64,000 bases of DNA from assembly GCA_963703555.1 (NCBI GenBank), contig CAVPEV010000048.1, positions 62,001 through 126,000 on the forward strand, given 5' to 3'. Of this stretch, positions 7,213 to 15,379 are shown piece by piece. Numbering within the stretch: position 1 is the stretch's first letter; every line of letters starts with the position of its first letter. The translations under genes were made by a program, and so were the position numbers. A model generated the notes under the pieces. It was not told the DNA's origin. It did not search any database and saw only the letters and a list, made by a program, of their open reading frames with translations. Source of the stretch: CAVPEV01 sp963703555. Lineage in GTDB: Bacteria > Actinomycetota > Actinomycetes > Actinomycetales > Cellulomonadaceae.

Positions 7213-8670
7213 TCAGTGCGCCGGTGCCCCGTCGTCCGGGTCGTCCGGGTCGTCGGGTACCGCGCTTCCAGGCGGCTCGCCCTCGTCGAGCATCTCGGCG
7301 AGGGCTCGGTCGACGTCGGCATCCTCGGCCGAGGCTGCCGCTCGACGGGCGGCGTAGCCCGCCACGTCGTCGAGGTCCTCCGCACCGGGCAGCAGGTCCG
7401 GGTGTGCCCACACCCCGTCGCGTGCTCCGGGGCCGGCCTCGCGGGCGATCTGGGCCCACAGCGCCGCGGCGTCCCGGCTGCGCCGAGGTCGCAGCTGCAG
7501 CCCCACCAGGGTCGCGAACGTCTGCTCGGCGGGTCCGCCGGCGGCCCGGCGTCGGCGCATCATCTCCCGCAGCGGCACAGCGTGCGGCAGGTGCGGGGCC
7601 GCGGCCGTGGCGGTGACCTCCTCCACCCAGCCCTCGACGAGCGCGAGCGCCGTCTCCAGCCGGGTCAGCGCAGCGCGCTGCTCGGGAGTGGTCTGAGGTG
7701 CGAAGACACCGCTCGACAGGGCCGCCTGCAGCGCGCCGGGGTCGGTCGGGTCGATCTCCTCGACCGCCTGGGTGAGCTGGTCCATGTCGATGCGGATCCC
7801 TCGGGCGTATGCGTCCACCGCACCGAGCAGGTGACTGCGCAACCAGGCGACATGGGTGAACAGCCGGGCGTGCGCGGCCTCGCGCAGGGCGAGGAACGCG
7901 CGCACCTCGTCGACCGGGGCGTCAAGTCCTTCGGCGAAGTCGTGGACGTTCGCGGGTACGAGCGCGGTCACCGGCTCGCGCACCAGCGGCAGGCCCAGGT
8001 CGGTCAGGCCGAACGCCTCGCGCGCGAGGGTGCCCGCAGCCTGGCCCAGCTGCATGCCGAACACGGCCGAGCCCAGCTGTTGCACCAGCCGCCGAGGGTC
8101 CGGCGGGACACCGGGCTCGCCGGCACCCCGGAGGGCAGCGGGCCACGCCGCTGCCAGGTCGTCCGGCAAGTGATCGGAGAGCGCGTCGGCCAGAGCGCTG
8201 GACAGGGCGTCGGCCACCGGCTCGGTGAGTCGACGCCATGCCGGCATGGTCTGCTCCACCCAGGCGGCCCGGCTCAGCGCCCGCACGCCGCCGCCGGCCG
8301 GCGGCAGGTCGGTGACCACGTCCAACCACAGCTCGGCCGCCGAGAACGCGTCGGCGACCCGTCGCTCGTCGGCCGCGGTCACCACCGGGTCGCCCCCGAC
8401 GGCAGCGGTGCGCCGGGCGACCTCGCGGGCGACGTCCCAGTTGACCGGTCCCTGGCCGGAGGCGGAGAGCATGCGCTGCACCTCGGCCAGCACCTGCTGG
8501 AGGGCCACCGGGTCGGCCGAGAGCCCCTGGGACGCGGCGATCGCGGCCGGGTCCACCCCACGCTCGCGCAGCATCCGCAGGGCGTCGTCGGCGTCGGGAC
8601 CGAAGAGGTCCCGGAACATGCGCTCCCACGCGGACATGTCACCGCCGGACGGCGGGGGCTGCTGGGTCAT
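7213..8670 (-). CDS. DUF2342-family zinc-dependent metalloprotease
   Basis: A 485-residue protein of the DUF2342 family (coenzyme F420 biosynthesis-associated/zinc-dependent metalloprotease fold). The motif ALREAAHARLF at about residue 260 carries the ExxH part of the zinc site, and FGMQLGQAAGTLAREAFG before it is also typical of the family. There is no signal peptide, so it is cytoplasmic; the substrate is unknown. Of two in-frame ATGs, 8670 is preferred because AGGAGG lies 6 bases before it, whereas ATG 8676 abuts that sequence. The acidic tail DDPDDPDDGAPAH is low complexity. It converges on the YgjP-like gene. Confidence 0.88.
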   Translation of the reverse strand: MTQQPPPSGGDMSAWERMFRDLFGPDADDALRMLRERGVDPAAIAASQGLSADPVALQQVLAEVQRMLSASGQGPVNWDVAREVARRTAAVGGDPVVTAADERRVADAFSAAELWLDVVTDLPPAGGGVRALSRAAWVEQTMPAWRRLTEPVADALSSALADALSDHLPDDLAAAWPAALRGAGEPGVPPDPRRLVQQLGSAVFGMQLGQAAGTLAREAFGLTDLGLPLVREPVTALVPANVHDFAEGLDAPVDEVRAFLALREAAHARLFTHVAWLRSHLLGAVDAYARGIRIDMDQLTQAVEEIDPTDPGALQAALSSGVFAPQTTPEQRAALTRLETALALVEGWVEEVTATAAAPHLPHAVPLREMMRRRRAAGGPAEQTFATLVGLQLRPRRSRDAAALWAQIAREAGPGARDGVWAHPDLLPGAEDLDDVAGYAARRAAASAEDADVDRALAEMLDEGEPPGSAVPDDPDDPDDGAPAH

Positions 8671-8754
8671 CGGCATCCTCCTGCCACGATGGTCCTCTGG
8701 CGGTGGCCCTCGGTGTGAGCGTCCACGCTAGCCACCCGAGATGGGAGACGAGGC

Positions 8755-9828
8755 ATGGTGGCGGCGCAGGTTCGCTCAGGGCGCACCCCTGGCGGGATCG
8801 TGGTCCTCGGCGACGGACCGGTGCCACGGGCGGTGGCGGCCTGGTTGGGCGCCCGCGGCCACGCGGTCAGCCTGCTCCCGGCGCTGGACCCGTCCTCAGC
8901 TGCCGGTCCTGACGTGCCGCCGGCCGGAGCCGGATCCGGGCTCGCCGCGGACCTTGTTGCCGCGGCGGGGGCGCTGGTCTGGTTCGCCGACGGAGGTGAC
9001 GTCGCGGCGAGCTGGGCGATCCCCGCCGACCGCCGCCGCGCGGCGGTCGGCGAGCAGGCCCGGGCCGTGCGGGAGATCGCCGCGCAGGGCGCAGGTCCGG
9101 CGGTGGTGGTCGTCACCTCGGCGATGGTCCACGGTGCGTCCCTCGAGCGCCCGGTGCTGCACGACGACTCGCCCGTGCTTCCGCCCGACGACGGGCCCGG
9201 GGTGGTGGCCGACCTGCTCGCCGTCGAGGCAGAGCTGGCCGCTGGGCTCGCGGCCGGCGAGCTGGCGGTGCTGCGCCCGGCGCCCGTCGTCGGCCCTGCC
9301 GTGGACACCCTGATCACCCGGCACTTCGAGGCACCCCGGCTGCTGGCGCTACGCGGGGTGGACAGGCCGTGGCAGCTGCTGCACACGGACGACCTCGCGG
9401 CGGCGGTGGAGGCCGTCCTCGTCCATGGCCTCACCGGCGGTCTCACCGTCGGGGCACCGGACGTCCTGGACCCGGTGACGGTCCAGCGACGGGCCGGGAT
9501 GCGCCGGGTCGAGCTGCCGGCGGCCACGGCCTTCGGTGTGGCGGAGCGGTTGCACCGGATCGGCGTCCTGCCGGCGCCCGCAGCCGAGCTGGCGTACGCC
9601 GTGTACCCGTGGACGGTGGCTGCCGACCGGCTCGTGGCGCTGGGCTGGTCTGCGCAGTGGTCCACCGCAGCGTGCCTCGACGTGCTCGTCGATCAGGTGC
9701 ACGGGCGGCTGACGCTGGGTGGACGGCGGCTGGGAGGTCGGGACGCCGCCGCTCTCGGGGCTGCCAGCGCGGCGGTCGCGGCCGTCGGGACGGCGGCTCT
9801 GGTGCGTCGGGCACGGTCGCGCGGTTGA
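8755..9828 (+). CDS. NAD(P)-dependent epimerase/dehydratase-like (SDR) protein
   Basis: A 357-residue protein of the extended short-chain dehydrogenase fold. It has a Rossmann-like start (GIVVLGDGPVPRAVAAWLGARGH), a strand ending VVVVTSAMVHGA, VLRPAPVVGP in place of the usual RP..YGP segment, and LLHTDDLAAAVEAVL, the conserved late SDR helix. The glycine motif is degenerate (GDGPVP) and no YxxxK catalytic pair is evident, so it may be a non-catalytic nucleotide sensor. The ATG has GGGAGACGAGG upstream. The intergenic space with the divergent DUF2342 gene is only 84 bp, so both promoters lie there. Confidence 0.75.
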   Translation: MVAAQVRSGRTPGGIVVLGDGPVPRAVAAWLGARGHAVSLLPALDPSSAAGPDVPPAGAGSGLAADLVAAAGALVWFADGGDVAASWAIPADRRRAAVGEQARAVREIAAQGAGPAVVVVTSAMVHGASLERPVLHDDSPVLPPDDGPGVVADLLAVEAELAAGLAAGELAVLRPAPVVGPAVDTLITRHFEAPRLLALRGVDRPWQLLHTDDLAAAVEAVLVHGLTGGLTVGAPDVLDPVTVQRRAGMRRVELPAATAFGVAERLHRIGVLPAPAAELAYAVYPWTVAADRLVALGWSAQWSTAACLDVLVDQVHGRLTLGGRRLGGRDAAALGAASAAVAAVGTAALVRRARSRG

Positions 9829-9908
9829 CGCTACGGTGCGCTGCGCGCGCCCGGATGCCTCCAGGTCCGCCGGTCGGCCGTCACAGCGGGGTGCGTCATG
9901 ATCGTCAT

Positions 9909-11072
9909 GTGGAGGACGTCGCCCCGCAGGGGCCCACCGAGGCCGATCCTGCCGCCACCGGACCGGCTGCTGGCATGGGTGTCACCGGGCCGCGCCGCCC
10001 ACCGGCGAGTGCCCGGTCCCGGACGCTGGCCGTCTCCGCCCTGGCGACGGGACTGCTGCTGGCCGTCGGCATCGCGCTCCCGATGCCCTATGCGGTGACC
10101 TCGCCCGGCCCGACGGTGAACACGCTCGGCGAGCAGGGCGGGGAGCCGCTCATCACCGTGACGGGGGCGCCGACCTACCCCCCCAGCGGTGAGCTGCGCC
10201 TGACGACCGTGTCCTCCACCGGGGCACCCGGGTTCCCGACCAGCTCGGTGGCCGCCGTGCGCGGCTGGTTCGCGCGAACTGCGCTCGTCGAGCCGGTGGA
10301 GGACGTGTTTCCGCCGGACCTCACCGCGGACCAGATCAGCTCCGGCAACGCGGCGGCCATGACCGAGTCGCAGCAGAACGCGACGGTGGCGGCACTCACG
10401 GAGCTGGGCTACGACATCCCGGTGACGCTGTCCGTCGCCGGGGTCATCCCCGGGTCCGCCGTGGCGGGCGTCGTCGAGAACGGGGACGTCCTGCGCACGG
10501 TGGACGGCACGGCCATCACCTCGTACGCCCAGCTCGCCCAGATCATGGCGGGGATCGCCCCGGGCACGACCATCAGCCTCGGCGTGCTCCGGGACGGCGC
10601 GGACCTGACCCTGACCGTGCGGACCGTGCCGCCGGTCGACGGCAACGGGCAGCCCTCCGACGCCCCGGGCAGCCAGATCGGCATCACGGTCAGCCCCAGC
10701 TACGACCTGCCCGTCCAGGTGTCCATCCGGATCGAGGACATCGGCGGGGCGAGCGCGGGGACCATGTTCGCGCTGGGGATCATCGACCTGCTCACCCCCC
10801 AGGACGAGGCGAACGGCGCGATCGTCGCCGGCACGGGAACGATGGACCTGGCTGGCCGGGTGGGCCGGATCGGCGGGATCCGGCAGAAGATGGCCGGCGC
10901 GGCCCGGGACGGCGCGGCGTGGTTCCTCGCCCCCGCGGACAACTGCCCGGACGTCGTCGGGCACGTGCCCGACGGGCTGCGGGTCGTCCGGGTGGCCACC
11001 CTGCACGAGGCCCGCCAGGCCATGGTGGCGATCGGTGCGGGTACCGCGGACAACCTGCCGACGTGCGGCTGA
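9909..11072 (+). CDS. YlbL-type membrane-anchored PDZ / Lon-like (S16) serine protease
   Basis: A protein of about 387 residues. One N-terminal membrane helix (about 40-62, LAVSALATGLLLAVGIALP) leads into the conserved YAVTSPGPTVNTLG segment. A PDZ domain follows at about 190-260 (VIPGSAVAGVVENGDVLRTV), then a C-terminal Lon-like S16 domain in which GGASAG holds the catalytic Ser and GIRQKM the catalytic Lys. The protease domain would lie outside the membrane. It corresponds to the YlbL/SdrC family. GTG 9909 follows a CATGAT -10-like element and may be leaderless; ATG 9975 is the alternative start. It is followed at once by a tandem repeat. Confidence 0.87.
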   Translation: MEDVAPQGPTEADPAATGPAAGMGVTGPRRPPASARSRTLAVSALATGLLLAVGIALPMPYAVTSPGPTVNTLGEQGGEPLITVTGAPTYPPSGELRLTTVSSTGAPGFPTSSVAAVRGWFARTALVEPVEDVFPPDLTADQISSGNAAAMTESQQNATVAALTELGYDIPVTLSVAGVIPGSAVAGVVENGDVLRTVDGTAITSYAQLAQIMAGIAPGTTISLGVLRDGADLTLTVRTVPPVDGNGQPSDAPGSQIGITVSPSYDLPVQVSIRIEDIGGASAGTMFALGIIDLLTPQDEANGAIVAGTGTMDLAGRVGRIGGIRQKMAGAARDGAAWFLAPADNCPDVVGHVPDGLRVVRVATLHEARQAMVAIGAGTADNLPTCG

Positions 11073-11152
11073 GCGGACGACCCGGTGCTGGTGCGGACGA
11101 CCCGGTGCTGGTGCGGACGACCCGGTGCTGGTGCGGACGACCCGGTGCTGGT
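11073..11152. repeat. Tandem repeat, 4 x 20 bp, at a convergent gene junction
   Basis: Four perfect copies of GCGGACGACCCGGTGCTGGT begin directly after the stop codon of the YlbL-like protease and end 14 bp before the stop of the convergent PPA1309 gene. Nothing else occupies this junction. Confidence 0.97.
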
Positions 11153-11166
11153 GCGGCCCGGTGCGG

Positions 11167-11700
11167 TCAGGCGAACGTGGCGCGCAACGCCTCGACGAGC
11201 GCGGGCACGACGTCGGGTCCCTGCCCGACCTCGTCGTCCCGGTCGTGGGCGCGGGTGCGCACGGCGCACCAGCTCGGCCCGTCGCGCAGCACCCCGACGG
11301 CGAGCCGGACGTCCTGTCGGGCCGGGTGCGCCAGCAGGAAGGCCACGGCGGCCTGCGGGTCGGTGGGCATCCCGGCCTCCGCCTCGGGCGGCAGGACGAC
11401 GCGCTCGACGCTCACCGCTGCGCCGTCCACCGTGTCGGGCCAGCTCAGGCTCGCCAGCAGCTGCTCGAGGTCGTCGGCCGTCGGCAGCCCCTCCTGCTCC
11501 ACGGAGGTGATGTGCTCCGGGTCTGCCGCGGCGGCCGACAGCACGCCGGCCGGCAGCTGGTCACGCAGCGTCGGGTCGACGCGCAGGGCGTGAGCGGTGC
11601 GCACCAGCGCGAACACGCGGATCGGGCCGTCCCAGCCGCCGCTCGCCACGTGCCGCTCGATCTCACGCACCGCGACGGCCAGTGCCTGCTCGTCACTCAC
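11167..11700 (-). CDS. PPA1309-family protein of unknown function
   Basis: A 177-residue cytoplasmic protein matching the actinobacterial PPA1309 family. It has an alpha-helical start (EQALAVAVREIERHVASGGW), the conserved RVFALVRTAHAL stretch, LLASLSWPDTVDGAAVSVER, and WCAVRTRAHDRDDEVGQGPD near the end. No catalytic motif is apparent and the function is not known. GTG 11700 is chosen for the GGGAGG ribosome binding site 9 bases upstream. It converges on the YlbL gene, as is usual in this order of lineages, and is divergent from the UPF0182 gene. Confidence 0.85.
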   Translation of the reverse strand: MSDEQALAVAVREIERHVASGGWDGPIRVFALVRTAHALRVDPTLRDQLPAGVLSAAAADPEHITSVEQEGLPTADDLEQLLASLSWPDTVDGAAVSVERVVLPPEAEAGMPTDPQAAVAFLLAHPARQDVRLAVGVLRDGPSWCAVRTRAHDRDDEVGQGPDVVPALVEALRATFA

Positions 11701-11845
11701 CGGGACATCCTCCCATCCCTGGCCGGCCCGTTCCTGGGCGGGTGTGGGAACCTGATCCCGAGCACCAGCGTTGTGCCGGATGCCAGGGTCGGCCGTCCGG
11801 ACCCGTGCGTGATCCCAGACCCGTCATGGATAGGAACACCAGGTC

Positions 11846-14800
11846 GTGACCTTCTCCAGCTCAGCTGCCCGCCCGGCACGTCCTCCCCGGCCCGCACGCA
11901 CGCGCCGGCGTGGCGCGCTCATGCCGACCCTGGTGGTGCTCGCCATCCTGGTCGTGCTCGTCATCGTCCTGGCCCAGATCTGGACCGAGGTGCTCTGGTT
12001 CCGCCAGCTGGGCTACCTGCAGGTGTTCGGCACCGAGTGGGGCAGCCGGATCGTGCTGTTCCTCATCGGCGCCGTGGTGATGGCCGCCGGGGTCGGATCG
12101 AGCATGTCCGTGGCCTACCGGTCGCGGCCCATCTATGCGCCGAGCACGCCGCAGCAGGCCACGCTCGACCAGTACCGCGAGGCGATCGAGCCATTGCGCC
12201 GGGTGGTGATGATCGTCGGGCCGCTGGTCGTCGGCGTGTTCGCCGGGCTGGCCGCCGCCCAGCGCTGGGAGAGCATGCAGCTGTGGCTGCACGGGCAGCC
12301 GTTCGGCCAGACCGACCCGCAGTTCGGCATGGACCTGGGGTTCTACGTCTTCACCCTGCCTGCGGTGCAGTTCATCGTGTCGTTCCTGCTCTCCGTGGCC
12401 ATTATCGCCGCGGTGGCCGGCGTGGCCACCCACTACCTGTACGGCGGGATCCGCACGACGCCAGGCACGCGCGGGGTGCAGACCACCGCGACCGCCCGCC
12501 GTCAGCTGTCCATCACCGGCGCAGCGCTCATGGTCATCATCGCCGCCAACTACTGGCTGGACCGTTATGAGCTGCTCACCCGGGCCGGGGACAAGTTCGA
12601 GGGCGCGTCCTACACCGACGTGCACGCGGTGATCCCGTCCAAGACGATCCTTGCCGGGGTCGCGCTGTTCGTCGCGGTCCTGTTCATCGTGACCGCGGTG
12701 CGTGGCAACTGGCGGTTGCCGGCGATCGGCGTCGGCCTGATGATCGTGTCCGCGATCATCATCGGGGGGATCTACCCTGCGATCGTCCAGCGCTTCCAGG
12801 TCGTGCCCAACCAGCTCGACAAGGAAGCCCCCTACATCGAGCGCAACATCGGGGCCACCCGCACCGCGTTCGCCATCGACGACGTGCAGACCAGCCAGTA
12901 CAACGCGACGGTCACCGCCGAGCCGGGCGCCCTGCGCGCGGATGCCGACACCACGGCGTCCATCCGCCTGCTGGACCCGCAGGTGGTCAGCCCGTCGTTC
13001 CGCCAGCTGCAGCAGGTGCGCAGCTACTACTACTTCCAGCAGACCCTGTCCGTCGACCGCTACGAGATCGGCGGTCAGAACCGGGACACCGTCATCGCGG
13101 TGCGCGAGCTGGACCTGGCCGGCATCCCTGCTCAGCGCAACTGGGTCAACGAGCACACGGTCTTCACCCACGGTTACGGGGTCGTGGCGGCCTTCGGCAA
13201 CACGACGGCGTCCGGCGGGCAGCCGGCCTTCTGGGAGTCCGACATCCCCTCCCAGGGCGCCATGGGCCCGTACGAGCCACGGATCTACTTCAGCCCCAAC
13301 GCGCCGGACTACTCCATCGTCGGGGCGCCGGAGGGGTCCCCGCAGTGGGAGCTGGACTACCCGAACGACGCGGCCAACGGGCAGGTCAACACGACCTTCC
13401 CGACGGGCCAGGTGTCCGCCGGGCCGGCCATCGGTGACCCGTTCACCAAGTTGTTGTACGCCATCAAGTTCGGCTCGGAGCAGATCGTCTTCTCCAACCG
13501 GGTGACCGCCGACTCGCAGGTGCTCTACGACCGCGACCCCACGGCGCGTGTGCAGAAGGTGGCGCCGTATCTCACGCTCGACGGGCGGGTGTACCCGGCG
13601 GTGGTGGACGGCCGGGTGAAGTGGATCGTGGACGGCTACACGACGACCGACCAGTACCCGTACTCCGCGTCGCGGGCGCTGGACGAGGCCACCCAGGACG
13701 CTCTCACGGCGACCTCCAGCTCGGTGCAGGCGCTTCAACCCGCGCAGGTCAACTACATCCGCAACTCGGTGAAGGCCACCGTGGATGCCTACGACGGCTC
13801 CGTGGACCTGTACGCCTGGGACACCAACGATCCGGTGCTGGCCGCGTGGAGCAAGGTGTTCCCCACCTCGCTCAAGCCGATCAGCGACATCTCCGGCCCG
13901 CTGATGAGCCACATCCGCTACCCGGAGGACATGTTCAAGGTGCAGCGGGACCTGCTCAGCCAGTACCACGTGACCGACGCCCGCGAGTTCTTCCAGGGCG
14001 GCGACTTCTGGTCCGTGCCCAACGACCCGACCGTCACCCAGCAGCAGGTCGCGCAGCCGCCCTACTACCTGACCCTGCAGATGCCCGACCAGCAGGCGGC
14101 GGCGTTCTCCCTGACGTCGACGTTCATCCCGGCCGGCACCAACCCGCGGAACCTGCTGACCGGCTACCTGGCCGCTGACGCGGAGGCCGGGAACACGCCC
14201 GGCCAGCCGGCGGAGGGGTACGGCACGTTGAGACTCCTGGAGATGCCCCGGGACAGTCCGGTGCCCGGCCCCGGCCAGGTGAACAACTCGTTCGCCTCCG
14301 ACGCGGACGTCTCCGGCTTCCTCAACGTCCTGGAGCTGCAGAACTCCACGGTGGTGCGGGGCAACCTGCTCACCCTGCCCATGGGCGGCGGGCTGCTGTA
14401 CGTCCAGCCGGTGTACGTGCAGTCCTCCTCGGGCACCCAGTTCCCACTGCTGCAGCGCGTGCTGGTGGCGTTCGGCGACAAGATCGGCTTCGCGCCCACC
14501 CTCAACGAGGCACTCGACCAGGTGTTCGGCGGCAATTCCGGCGCTCGGGCCGGGGATGCCGGAGCGAGCCCCACGACACCGGGCGCGGGAGGGTCCGCGA
14601 CGCCGGCGCCGTCCCCGTCGGCCAGTCCGTCGCCGTCACCGAGTGCGTCGGCCGCGCCCAGCCCCGAGCCGACCGGCTCAGCTGACGCCCGGCAGCGGCT
14701 CACGGCGGCGCTCACCGACGCCAACCAGGCGATGCAGGACGGCCAGGCGGCTCTGCAGAAGGGCGACTTCGCCGCCTACGGTGCCGCGCAGCAGCGGTTG

Positions 14801-14848
14801 CAGGCGGCCATCGAGGCAGCGATCGCCGCGGAGCAGGCGATCGGCTGA
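11846..14848 (+). CDS. UPF0182 family large membrane protein
   Basis: A 1000-residue protein. About seven transmembrane helices fill residues 25-330 (for example TLVVLAILVVLVIVLAQIW and IVLFLIGAVVMAAGV). A large extracytoplasmic domain of about 550 residues carries the conserved family segments YIERNIGATRTAF and GAMGPYEPRIYFS. A Pro/Ser/Ala-rich linker at about 915-950 is followed by a small helical tail (ALTDANQAMQDGQAALQKGD). This is UPF0182/COG1615, conserved in actinobacteria without a known role. GTG 11846 fits the conserved start. An 11-bp inverted repeat 77 bp after the stop probably terminates transcription. Confidence 0.92.
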   Translation: MTFSSSAARPARPPRPARTRRRGALMPTLVVLAILVVLVIVLAQIWTEVLWFRQLGYLQVFGTEWGSRIVLFLIGAVVMAAGVGSSMSVAYRSRPIYAPSTPQQATLDQYREAIEPLRRVVMIVGPLVVGVFAGLAAAQRWESMQLWLHGQPFGQTDPQFGMDLGFYVFTLPAVQFIVSFLLSVAIIAAVAGVATHYLYGGIRTTPGTRGVQTTATARRQLSITGAALMVIIAANYWLDRYELLTRAGDKFEGASYTDVHAVIPSKTILAGVALFVAVLFIVTAVRGNWRLPAIGVGLMIVSAIIIGGIYPAIVQRFQVVPNQLDKEAPYIERNIGATRTAFAIDDVQTSQYNATVTAEPGALRADADTTASIRLLDPQVVSPSFRQLQQVRSYYYFQQTLSVDRYEIGGQNRDTVIAVRELDLAGIPAQRNWVNEHTVFTHGYGVVAAFGNTTASGGQPAFWESDIPSQGAMGPYEPRIYFSPNAPDYSIVGAPEGSPQWELDYPNDAANGQVNTTFPTGQVSAGPAIGDPFTKLLYAIKFGSEQIVFSNRVTADSQVLYDRDPTARVQKVAPYLTLDGRVYPAVVDGRVKWIVDGYTTTDQYPYSASRALDEATQDALTATSSSVQALQPAQVNYIRNSVKATVDAYDGSVDLYAWDTNDPVLAAWSKVFPTSLKPISDISGPLMSHIRYPEDMFKVQRDLLSQYHVTDAREFFQGGDFWSVPNDPTVTQQQVAQPPYYLTLQMPDQQAAAFSLTSTFIPAGTNPRNLLTGYLAADAEAGNTPGQPAEGYGTLRLLEMPRDSPVPGPGQVNNSFASDADVSGFLNVLELQNSTVVRGNLLTLPMGGGLLYVQPVYVQSSSGTQFPLLQRVLVAFGDKIGFAPTLNEALDQVFGGNSGARAGDAGASPTTPGAGGSATPAPSPSASPSPSPSASAAPSPEPTGSADARQRLTAALTDANQAMQDGQAALQKGDFAAYGAAQQRLQAAIEAAIAAEQAIG

Positions 14849-14924
14849 CACGGTGGCGCGCGTCAGGCGGGGGTGTGCCGAGGCTGGGGTCCGGCCCAGG
14901 CCACGGCGCACCCCTGGTGCCGTC

Positions 14925-14956
14925 GGTGCCGACGTGGCGAGGGTGACGTCGGCACC
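14925..14956. terminator. 11-bp inverted repeat after the UPF0182 gene
   Basis: GGTGCCGACGT and its exact reverse complement ACGTCGGCACC are separated by 10 bases. The stem-loop lies between the UPF0182 stop and the tRNA promoter, where a terminator is expected; it has no T-tract. Confidence 0.6.
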
Positions 14957-14959
14957 GAC

Positions 14960-14988
14960 TTGGCCCTGCGGGTGATGTCGCCTAGACT
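14960..14988 (+). promoter_or_regulatory. Promoter of the tRNA-fMet gene
   Basis: TTGGCC (14960-14965) and TAGACT (14983-14988) are separated by exactly 17 bases, and the tRNA begins 11 bases after the -10 box. The spacing and the TAGACT hexamer fit an actinobacterial housekeeping-sigma promoter. Confidence 0.75.
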
Positions 14989-14999
14989 GGGGGAACCGA

Positions 15000-15073
15000 C
15001 GCGGGGTGGAGCAGCTCGGTAGCTCGCTGGGCTCATAACCCAGAGGTCGCAGGTTCAAATCCTGCCCCCGCTA
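15000..15073 (+). tRNA. Initiator tRNA-Met (fMet), anticodon CAT
   Basis: The cloverleaf is complete. The acceptor strand CGCGGGG pairs with CCCCGC, leaving the C1-U72 mismatch that marks initiator tRNAs. The anticodon arm GGGCTCATAACCC has the three G-C pairs typical of initiators, and the T arm is GCAGGTTCAAATCCTGC. The 3' CCA is not encoded (CTAC, then TTG). A promoter precedes it and a strong terminator follows. The defence island starts directly downstream. Confidence 0.97.
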
Positions 15074-15093
15074 CTTGTGAAGTAGCAGTTCAG

Positions 15094-15127
15094 AGGCCCT
15101 TTCTCCCTTCGGGGAGGGAGGGCCTTT
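15094..15127 (+). terminator. Intrinsic terminator of tRNA-fMet
   Basis: A 14-bp stem (AGGCCCTTTCTCCC against GGGAGGGAGGGCCT, two G-U pairs) closes on a TTCG tetraloop and runs into TT. It begins 21 bases after the tRNA. It is one of the strongest hairpins in the window. Confidence 0.9.
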
Positions 15128-15379
15128 GGCGTTCGTGTCAACGAGATGTCAACGAGGGCTGGCCGGCGCATGGGCGCGTATACGGCCGGTTCTGGGTGGA
15201 CGTTGGGCCAGGCGCGGGCGCTGGCCACTCCCGTACGACGTGACGTAGGCGACACCCCGACCCACCCCTCGGGTCCCGCTGGTGGCGCCGCGGTCTGGCG
15301 TCGGTGCTGCCGGGTAGCGTTCGGATGATGCCCGCGCCCGAGCGGGGGTGACAGGACGCCGCTGGCAAAGGGAGCACAT

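Noticed and set aside
7216..8718. Long plus-strand open frame opposite the DUF2342 gene
   Set aside because: Low-complexity antisense frame; the minus strand holds the metalloprotease with a good ribosome binding site.
15128..15379. Integrase remnant between the tRNA terminator and the 462-aa gene
   Set aside because: Only a doubled TGTCAACGAG (15137-15159) is notable; no frame shows recombinase motifs.
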